From: Candidatus Desulfosporosinus nitrosoreducens
Lineage (GTDB): Bacteria; Bacillota; Desulfitobacteriia; Desulfitobacteriales; Desulfitobacteriaceae
Length of the DNA: 64,000 nt
Direction of reading: 5' to 3'
Assembly: GCF_030954495.1 (NCBI RefSeq)
Contig: NZ_JAVHUW010000070.1
Span: 1-64,000, forward strand
Part shown: positions 58,590-64,000 of the stretch, piece after piece
How positions within the stretch are numbered: position 1 is the stretch's first letter
How the letters are laid out: each line of letters opens with the position of its first letter
Notes under the pieces: model-generated
Told to the model about the DNA's origin: nothing
Databases searched by the model: none
What the model saw: only the letters and a program-made list of their open reading frames with translations
Translations under genes and position numbers: made by a program

Positions 58590-58895
58590 TTGACTCATAC
58601 GCATACGCAGATGGTTCCTATATATGGACATTATCCGCATCAAGTCCACTGGTACCCTTTAAATTATACGGGCGGCTACGAACCCGCTTGGTGGGAACAA
58701 TTTGAAGAACAGTTTGAACCCCCTTGGATCGAAACTATGGAGAAACGCCTTGGCTTTTTGCCCGGGAGGGAACCGATCTGGTGGGAACTCTTCGAAGAAA
58801 ATTTTGAGCCGGACTGGTTACAGAGGTTGGAACGGAAAATGGGCATTCCTCAGCCATTTAATCCGCGTTATGATTTGCCGGTAAGACATTATTAA
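58590..58895 (+). CDS. Undescribed Trp/Glu-rich protein with two 30-residue repeats
   Basis: A 101-residue acidic protein I do not recognise. An N-terminal His/Tyr/Pro-rich stretch (residues 1-30) is followed by two exact 30-residue tandem units (31-60 and 61-90), 14 of 30 positions identical. Each has the pattern EPxWWExFEExFEPxWxxxx, then a basic helix with LGFLP or MGIPQ. It has no cysteine, signal peptide or membrane helix. It starts at TTG 58590 behind AAGGGAG and AAAGG, with its own terminator upstream, so it is a separate unit. Neighbours are sporulation and envelope genes; a spore coat or peptide-binding role is only a guess. Confidence 0.72.
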   Translation: MTHTHTQMVPIYGHYPHQVHWYPLNYTGGYEPAWWEQFEEQFEPPWIETMEKRLGFLPGREPIWWELFEENFEPDWLQRLERKMGIPQPFNPRYDLPVRHY

Positions 58896-59012
58896 AGCGG
58901 ATTAGTCAGCGGATAAAGAATTACTGGGACCGGGTAAACATACCGGTCCTTACTTTTGGGGGGATAAGGACAAGCGGGAGATGCATAAGTTTTAAGGATA
59001 GGGGGGAGTTTC

Positions 59013-59237
59013 ATGCCGAAAAAACAATGGAGAGATTTTTTCTTGTATTTGGGAAGAGTATTTCTCCTCCTGATTATCCTCGCCGTACTGCTGCCGAGGT
59101 TAGCAGCAGTGTGCAATATTTGGATTTCGTCGCTGCTGCATGATGATCACAAACCGATGGGCAACCCTATGCGGGTCGAAGCTCCGGATTGGACTAAGTC
59201 TGTGCTGCAGTTGTTCCCGGTTTCCCGGAAAGAGTGA
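59013..59237 (+). CDS. Small single-helix membrane protein, unknown function
   Basis: A 74-residue protein with a basic start (MPKKQWRDFF), one membrane helix (LYLGRVFLLLIILAVLLPRLA) and a short outside-type tail. It is supported by a strong GGGGGGAG ribosome binding site at correct spacing, although the length is modest. I recognise no family. It lies between the Trp/Glu-repeat gene and xerD. Confidence 0.6.
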   Translation: MPKKQWRDFFLYLGRVFLLLIILAVLLPRLAAVCNIWISSLLHDDHKPMGNPMRVEAPDWTKSVLQLFPVSRKE

Positions 59238-59321
59238 TAATTTCCTTGAGAATCGAGGGTGAACAAGGAAAAGCGCCTGTCCGTGTAGAATTGAAACCTT
59301 AGTCTAAAAGGGGGAGATTCT

Positions 59322-60224
59322 ATGACCTCCATGGAACAGCTTTTGAAGCAGTATTTGACATTTCTGCATGTTGAGCGAGGGCTTTCTCTGAACACCCGGC
59401 AATCCTATGAACGTGATCTGCGGCAGCTTTTCATTTTTCTGGAGCGGCGGGGAACTGATGTTTTCCAATGCGAATCCAATGACCTTTTTTTATTCCTTTT
59501 TCAGTGGAAAGAGCAGGGCAAATCCCCGCGAAGCATTGCTAGGTGTAATGCCACCTTGCGAGGCTTTTTTGCCTTTATGTGGGATGAAGGACAGCGCAAG
59601 GATAATCCGAGTACTTATCTCGTAACGCCAAAGTTAAACCAATCTCTTCCGAAAGTGTTGTCCGAAAGGACAATGGATACACTATTAAAAGCAAATGAAA
59701 GTTCTGATTTTGCCTTGCGGGATTTGGCAATGTTGGAAATTCTCTATGGCAGCGGCCTGAGGGTTTCGGAATTGATAAATCTCCAAGTTAGCGATGTAGC
59801 ACTGGATGTAGGGTATATCCGCTGCCTGGGCAAAGGAAATAAGGAACGGATTGTGCCTTTAGGAGAGCCTGCTATACGGGCTGTCAAGAGTTATATTGAC
59901 GGTCCGAGAAAGCGTTTAGGCGGCAAGAAAACGACGGATATCTTATTTTTAAATGCCCATGGATCTCCCCTGACGCGTCAAGGGGTGACCTTTATTCTTA
60001 AAAAATGGGGAGCAGCTCATGAGGTTAGGGGAGCAATTTCGCCCCATATGTTTCGGCACAGTTTTGCAACTCACCTGCTGGATCATGGTGCCGATTTGCG
60101 TTCGGTGCAAGAACTGTTGGGACATGCAGACATTGCTACGACTCAAATATATACTCATTTGACAAGGAAACGCTTGTTGGATGTTTTCAAAAAATCGCAT
60201 CCGCGCGCTGATGGGTCATCATGA
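59322..60224 (+). CDS. xerD: Site-specific tyrosine recombinase XerD
   Basis: A 300-residue recombinase that resolves chromosome dimers at dif. The SAM-like N-terminal domain spans 4-90. The catalytic residues are all present: Arg147 (GSGLRVSE), Lys171 (CLGKGNKER), His242-x-x-Arg245 (HMFRHSF), His268 (LGHAD) and Tyr277. ATG 59322 follows GGGGGAG. It is followed by deoB, the normal Firmicute context, so it is the housekeeping enzyme and not a phage integrase. Confidence 0.94.
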   Translation: MTSMEQLLKQYLTFLHVERGLSLNTRQSYERDLRQLFIFLERRGTDVFQCESNDLFLFLFQWKEQGKSPRSIARCNATLRGFFAFMWDEGQRKDNPSTYLVTPKLNQSLPKVLSERTMDTLLKANESSDFALRDLAMLEILYGSGLRVSELINLQVSDVALDVGYIRCLGKGNKERIVPLGEPAIRAVKSYIDGPRKRLGGKKTTDILFLNAHGSPLTRQGVTFILKKWGAAHEVRGAISPHMFRHSFATHLLDHGADLRSVQELLGHADIATTQIYTHLTRKRLLDVFKKSHPRADGSS

Positions 60225-60262
60225 GTTGTTGTTTAATGGGATAAATGTTGGGAGGTTAGACT

Positions 60263-61435
60263 ATGACACGCAGTATTATTATTGTTTTAGATAGTGTGGG
60301 TATCGGAGAAATGCCGGATGCCGGCAACTATGGGGATGTGGGAAGTCACACTTTGCGCAATATTGCCAGGCATGTGGGGGGACTGGAGCTGCCCAATTTG
60401 GCCAGGCTTGGTTTAGGCAACATCGAAGAGATCCCGGGGATTCCGCCCCAGGCACAGCCTATGGGGAATTACGGCAAAATGGCCGAGGTTTCTTTGGGCA
60501 AGGACACGACCAGCGGGCATTGGGAGATAGCCGGGGTCATTCTGAAAAGGGCCCTGCCGACCTTTCCCCAGGGCTTCCCTCCGGAGTTTATTCAGCGTTA
60601 CGAGCGGGCTATCGGCCGAGGCGTGATCGGGAATGAAGTAGCTTCAGGCACTGAAATCATTCAGCGTTTGGGAGAAGAACATATGCGGACAGGCAAGCCC
60701 ATTGTGTATACTTCAGCCGATTCGGTCTTTCAAGTGGCTGCTCACGAAAACGTTGTTCCCTTGCCGGAACTTATGCGTTATTGCCAACTTGCCCGTGAAA
60801 TGTTAACGGCTGAATTACAAGTGGGCCGGGTAATTGCCCGTCCTTTTTCAGGACAAGCCGGTCAGTTTTATCGTACCTCGAATCGTCATGATTTTGCTTT
60901 GCAGCCTCCCGGCAAAACCTTATTAGATTGTATCGTCGATAGAGGTCTCGCGGTCAATGCGGTGGGGAAAATCCATGATATTTATGCAGGCAGGGGAATT
61001 ACGGATTTTATAGCGACGAAGAACAACATGGAGGGTGTCGATAAAACCTTAGATTACATGGCAACAACCGGCAGCGGTTTGATTATGACCAATCTCGTGG
61101 ATTTTGATATGGTCTATGGGCACCGCAATGATGCGCCAGGATATGCCGGCGCCCTGCAAGACTTTGACCGGCGTTTGCCGGAACTGTTGGCCCGTTTGCG
61201 CTCCGATGACTTGCTGATCATTACGGCCGATCATGGCTGCGATCCAACGCTGCCGGGAACGGATCATACGCGGGAATATGTCCCCTTGCTTGTTTACGGT
61301 CAGACGATAAAAAGCGGCCTGAATTTAGGCCTGAGATCAACCTTCGCCGATTTGGGAGCAACCGTCGCGGAGTTTTTAGGGACCGAGCCTTTGGCTGTGG
61401 GGACAAGTTTCTGGCCCAAAATTCGCAAAAATTGA
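60263..61435 (+). CDS. deoB: Phosphopentomutase
   Basis: A 390-residue alkaline-phosphatase-fold metalloenzyme that moves phosphate between C1 and C5 of ribose or deoxyribose. VLDSVGIGEMPDAGNYGDVGSHTL, the phosphorylated Thr region KDTTSGHWEIAG, and DHGCDPTLPGTDHTREYVPLL are present. GGGAGG precedes the ATG. It is coupled to pdp downstream for nucleoside salvage. Confidence 0.96.
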   Translation: MTRSIIIVLDSVGIGEMPDAGNYGDVGSHTLRNIARHVGGLELPNLARLGLGNIEEIPGIPPQAQPMGNYGKMAEVSLGKDTTSGHWEIAGVILKRALPTFPQGFPPEFIQRYERAIGRGVIGNEVASGTEIIQRLGEEHMRTGKPIVYTSADSVFQVAAHENVVPLPELMRYCQLAREMLTAELQVGRVIARPFSGQAGQFYRTSNRHDFALQPPGKTLLDCIVDRGLAVNAVGKIHDIYAGRGITDFIATKNNMEGVDKTLDYMATTGSGLIMTNLVDFDMVYGHRNDAPGYAGALQDFDRRLPELLARLRSDDLLIITADHGCDPTLPGTDHTREYVPLLVYGQTIKSGLNLGLRSTFADLGATVAEFLGTEPLAVGTSFWPKIRKN

Positions 61436-61453
61436 GGATGGGAGTCTTTGTTC

Positions 61454-62755
61454 ATGAGAATGGTGGATGTTATTGAAAAAAAGAAACACGGCGGAATTCT
61501 TAGTCAGGACGAGATCGATTTTGTCGTTCAGGGATACGTAAACGGTGAAATTCCCGATTACCAGGTGTCGGCTTTTCTGATGGCTGTTTACTTTAAAGGC
61601 ATGGCTAAAAGAGAGATTGCCGACCTGACCTTGGCCTTCGTGAATTCCGGCGATAAAAATGATTTGTCATCCATTCAGGGGATTAAGGTTGACAAGCATT
61701 CTTCCGGAGGAGTAGGGGATAAACTCAGCCTCGTCATTATCCCTCTTGTCGCCTCTGTAGGAGTACCGGTTGCCAAAATGTCCGGCAGGGGGCTGGGTCA
61801 TACGGGTGGCACGATCGATAAGCTTGAGTCCATAGAAGGCTTTAAAACGGTGTTGGATAAAGAAACATTTATCGAAAATGTCAATAGACATAAAATGGCC
61901 ATAGTGAGTCAGAGTTCTAATTTAACTCCGGCAGACAAAAAGATTTATGCTCTTAGGGATGTGACTGCAACGGTAGACAGTATACCTTTGATTGCCAGCA
62001 GTATCATGAGTAAAAAAATAGCCTCCGGTGCCGACTGCATTGTTTTAGATGTTAAGGTCGGTTCCGGCGCCTTTATGAAATCAATCGCTGAAGCAGTTGA
62101 ATTGGCCAGGACTATGGTGGAAATCGGCAAATCCTTAAACAAAAAGACAATAGCAATTGTCACAGATATGAGCCAGCCCCTTGGACACGAAGTGGGAAAT
62201 GCCAATGAAGTCAAAGAGGCAATTCAAATTTTAAAAGGGGAAGGAGCGGAAGACGAGACAACAATAGCTTTAACCTTAGCCTCCTACATGGCGATTTTGG
62301 GTGGGGTTTTTGAAGACTTTGCCACCGCTTATGCTGAACTTGACCGAATCATTAAATCAGGCCGTGCAGTCGAAAAGTTTAAGGAATTAGTTCGCATTCA
62401 AGGCGGAAACCCCGAAGTTATTGACAATCCCAATATGCTTCCCCAAAGTAAGTATCATATTGAAGTCAGGTCTTCAGAGAGTGGATATGTTTCCGCGATT
62501 GATGCCGAGAAAATTGGGCTGACGGCTATGCTGCTCGGGGCAGGGAGAGCAAAGAAAGATGATGTTATCGACTTCTCGGCAGGAGTTACCATGCTGAAAA
62601 AAGTTGGAGACAAGGTTGACAAGGGAGACGTTCTTTGCATTTTGCATACGAATTCCGCAAACGCTCAGGAAGCTATTGCCATATGTCAAAGATCCTATTC
62701 CTTTAGTACCGGGGAAATAAAACTCAGTAATTACATTCATGAGATAATACAGTAA
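61454..62755 (+). CDS. pdp: Pyrimidine-nucleoside phosphorylase
   Basis: A 433-residue enzyme that splits uridine and thymidine (and deoxyuridine) with phosphate to base and pentose-1-phosphate, which deoB then converts. The thymidine/pyrimidine phosphorylase signature SGRGLGHTGGTIDKLESI and KHSSGGVGDKLSL are present. I chose ATG 61454 behind GGGAG; TTG 61448 and ATG 61460 are alternatives. Confidence 0.95.
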   Translation: MRMVDVIEKKKHGGILSQDEIDFVVQGYVNGEIPDYQVSAFLMAVYFKGMAKREIADLTLAFVNSGDKNDLSSIQGIKVDKHSSGGVGDKLSLVIIPLVASVGVPVAKMSGRGLGHTGGTIDKLESIEGFKTVLDKETFIENVNRHKMAIVSQSSNLTPADKKIYALRDVTATVDSIPLIASSIMSKKIASGADCIVLDVKVGSGAFMKSIAEAVELARTMVEIGKSLNKKTIAIVTDMSQPLGHEVGNANEVKEAIQILKGEGAEDETTIALTLASYMAILGGVFEDFATAYAELDRIIKSGRAVEKFKELVRIQGGNPEVIDNPNMLPQSKYHIEVRSSESGYVSAIDAEKIGLTAMLLGAGRAKKDDVIDFSAGVTMLKKVGDKVDKGDVLCILHTNSANAQEAIAICQRSYSFSTGEIKLSNYIHEIIQ

Positions 62756-62878
62756 AAAATGCTTCTTGCCTCCCCCTCAGCGCAAAGCTCTTTTGCCCAT
62801 GAAGGTTCCCGCGAAATATTCATAAATTCCCTGTCCTGATGTATATGATAGATAAGGTGCAGGTAAGGGGGAAAGTTC

Positions 62879-63373
62879 ATGGCACGGGAGAAAACCATTT
62901 ATCCCTTCGCTGAAGGGCTGACTACAGGAGATGCCTACGCGGTTCTGGGGAGTGTCCCGAAATTTAAGAAGCATAAACATGCCTGGAAGGTTTGGCGGGC
63001 TTTGAAAGAATTTGGCTGTTTAGTCTATCCTGTAGCAGAAGATTTAAAACGACTTGACGGCAGTAAAGTTTATGCCAATATCACAGAACTCAAGGATAGA
63101 GTAACGGTCATCGTGCCCTGCTTATTGCCGGAGGCCTTGGTTTCTCTTGTTTCAGAGGCTTCAATGTCGGGAGCGGGTAAAATCTGGTTTCAAGAGCAGA
63201 CATGGAGTCCGGCCTTGCAGCAGGAATGCGAGGAACTGGGAATTCAAGTTTTTCGAGGATGTGTTCTTAGACATAAAATATATCCTCCCTTGAGTTTGCG
63301 CTATCTTAATCCGTGTTACTGGCACGGTTTAGAGGATCTTAAAGTTCCCTCGAAACGATTTGGTCTGCGTTGA
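62879..63373 (+). CDS. CoA-binding-domain (YccU/CoA_binding_2-like) protein
   Basis: A 164-residue protein. YAVLGSVPKFKKHKHAWKVWRALKEFGCLVYPVA in the N-terminal half and DRVTVIVPCLLPEALVSLVSEAS with IWFQEQTWSPALQQECEELGIQVFRGCVL fit a Rossmann CoA-binding fold, though the glycine motif is less regular than in the canonical family. The C terminus is Tyr/Pro/Trp-rich. ATG follows AGGGGGAAAG. No enzymatic role is known for this type. It lies between pdp and dacF. Confidence 0.7.
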   Translation: MAREKTIYPFAEGLTTGDAYAVLGSVPKFKKHKHAWKVWRALKEFGCLVYPVAEDLKRLDGSKVYANITELKDRVTVIVPCLLPEALVSLVSEASMSGAGKIWFQEQTWSPALQQECEELGIQVFRGCVLRHKIYPPLSLRYLNPCYWHGLEDLKVPSKRFGLR

Positions 63374-63422
63374 AAAGCTGGAATAACTATTTTTTACGGA
63401 CAACGTTATTGCTTATAGCACT

Positions 63423-63462
63423 AAGCCTTTAGATTGCCATTCGGCAGATCTGAAGGCTTTTT
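63423..63462 (+). terminator. Terminator before dacF
   Basis: AAGCCTTTAGAT-TGCC pairs with GGCA-ATCTGAAGGCTT (one bulged G, one G-U pair) around ATTC, followed by TTTTT. Confidence 0.9.
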
Positions 63463-63568
63463 ATGTTTTGTCCGGATAGCGCTGCTTCTTTAAGCGATTT
63501 AACCCTATATCCGATATAATTTTCCTTTTCGGGAATAATAACATCAAATTTAGCGAGGAGGAGTCAAA

Positions 63569-64000
63569 ATGCGAAAAGGATTAGCCATTGTTCTTGCTTT
63601 AATGCTTGTGCTCGGCAACATAGGCTTCGCCAATGTCCGAACTGTATTAGGAGCGGAGATTGAAACCGATGCTGCGAGTGCTATTTTGATGGATGCCGCT
63701 TCCGGCCGGGTTCTTTATGAAAAGGATTCCCATAAAGAATTGCCGCCGGCAAGTGTTACTAAGCTCATGACTTTGCTTGTGGCGGCAGAAGCCGTTGAGT
63801 CCGGGAAAGTTAAATTAACGGATAAAGTGACTGCCAGTGAGAACGCCAGTAAATTAGGCGGATCGCAAATCTACCTTGAACCCGGAGAAACTCTCACTTT
63901 GGAACAACTGTTAATCGCCATCGCCGTAGGTTCGGCAAACGATGGCTGTGTTGCTGTAGCGGAACATATTGATGGGACTCATGAAGCCTTTGTGGAAGAA
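63569..64000 (+). CDS. dacF: D-alanyl-D-alanine carboxypeptidase (DacF-like), cut at the window end
   Basis: The first 144 residues of a penicillin-binding S11 peptidase that trims peptidoglycan side chains. A Sec signal peptide (MRKGLAIVLALMLVLGNIG, cleavage near VLG-AEI) is followed by the nucleophile motif SVTK (ASVTKLM) and the SxN motif as SAN (VGSANDG). The third motif (KTG) lies beyond the window. ATG 63569 follows GAGGAGGAG. After deoB-pdp the usual next genes are dacF and the spoIIA/sigF operon, so a sporulation role is likely. Confidence 0.93.
   Translation, partial: MRKGLAIVLALMLVLGNIGFANVRTVLGAEIETDAASAILMDAASGRVLYEKDSHKELPPASVTKLMTLLVAAEAVESGKVKLTDKVTASENASKLGGSQIYLEPGETLTLEQLLIAIAVGSANDGCVAVAEHIDGTHEAFVEE

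Noticed and set aside
1..64000. tRNA, rRNA or CRISPR arrays
   Set aside because: I found no cloverleaf with a T-loop consensus, no rRNA sequence and no regularly spaced repeats.

Overview
The window reads as the chromosome of an anaerobic, endospore-forming Firmicute of the Desulfitobacterium/Desulfosporosinus (Peptococcaceae-like) type. The pointers are a full spoIIIA operon with spoIVB, spo0A and spoIIM, a Gram-positive type IV pilus cluster, the electron-bifurcating NfnAB pair, 2-oxoacid:ferredoxin oxidoreductase genes, and strong AGGAGG-type ribosome binding sites with frequent GTG/TTG starts. Genus is inferred from gene content, not from a marker gene. Apart from an IS fragment at the left edge, every supported gene is on the + strand.

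Layout: 1-530 holds the end of an IS3-like element and a strongly folded RNA-like block that may be a TnpB-type omegaRNA relic. 531-5283 is yqeG plus the shikimate genes aroE-aroC-aroK-aroB, with one pseudopilin gene between aroE and aroC. 5553-14322 is a type IV pilus/type II secretion-like operon: five (pseudo)pilin genes, pilB, a pilT-like remnant, pilC, the main pilin, pilD, a fused pilM-pilN, pilO and a LysM gene. 14443-20073 has aroQ, pepQ, efp, RNase J (behind a hairpin that hides its ribosome binding site) and a GGDEF-EAL protein. 20409-25519 is spoIIIAA-AH. 25644-29495 is a lone receiver protein, then a carboxyltransferase-biotin carrier fusion and accC. 29744-35525 is the Asp23/AmaP envelope-stress set, nusB, nfnAB, folD and fchA. 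35730-44990 is the conserved xseAB-ispA-dxs-tlyA-nadK-argR-recN block. 45320-47617 is spoIVB-spo0A.

47825-58315 looks like a sigma-54 amino-acid catabolism region. A PAS-PAS-AAA+ activator precedes leucine dehydrogenase (bcd) and a 2-oxoacid ferredoxin oxidoreductase (vorDBAC). Further on come a NUDIX hydrolase, an EndoQ-family nuclease, spoIIM and alanine dehydrogenase (ald). Both bcd and ald have textbook -24/-12 promoters, and an identical 11-mer lies 130-170 bp upstream of each, so the two dehydrogenases probably share the activator. The right end (58590-64000) has an undescribed Trp/Glu-rich tandem-repeat protein, a small membrane protein, xerD, deoB, pdp, a CoA-binding-domain protein and the start of dacF.

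The most interesting items are the proposed sigma-54 regulon, the Trp/Glu repeat protein, the possible omegaRNA relic, the anti-Shine-Dalgarno hairpin before RNase J, the biotin carrier fusion with an internal translation start, and the pilT remnant. No tRNA, rRNA or CRISPR array was seen.
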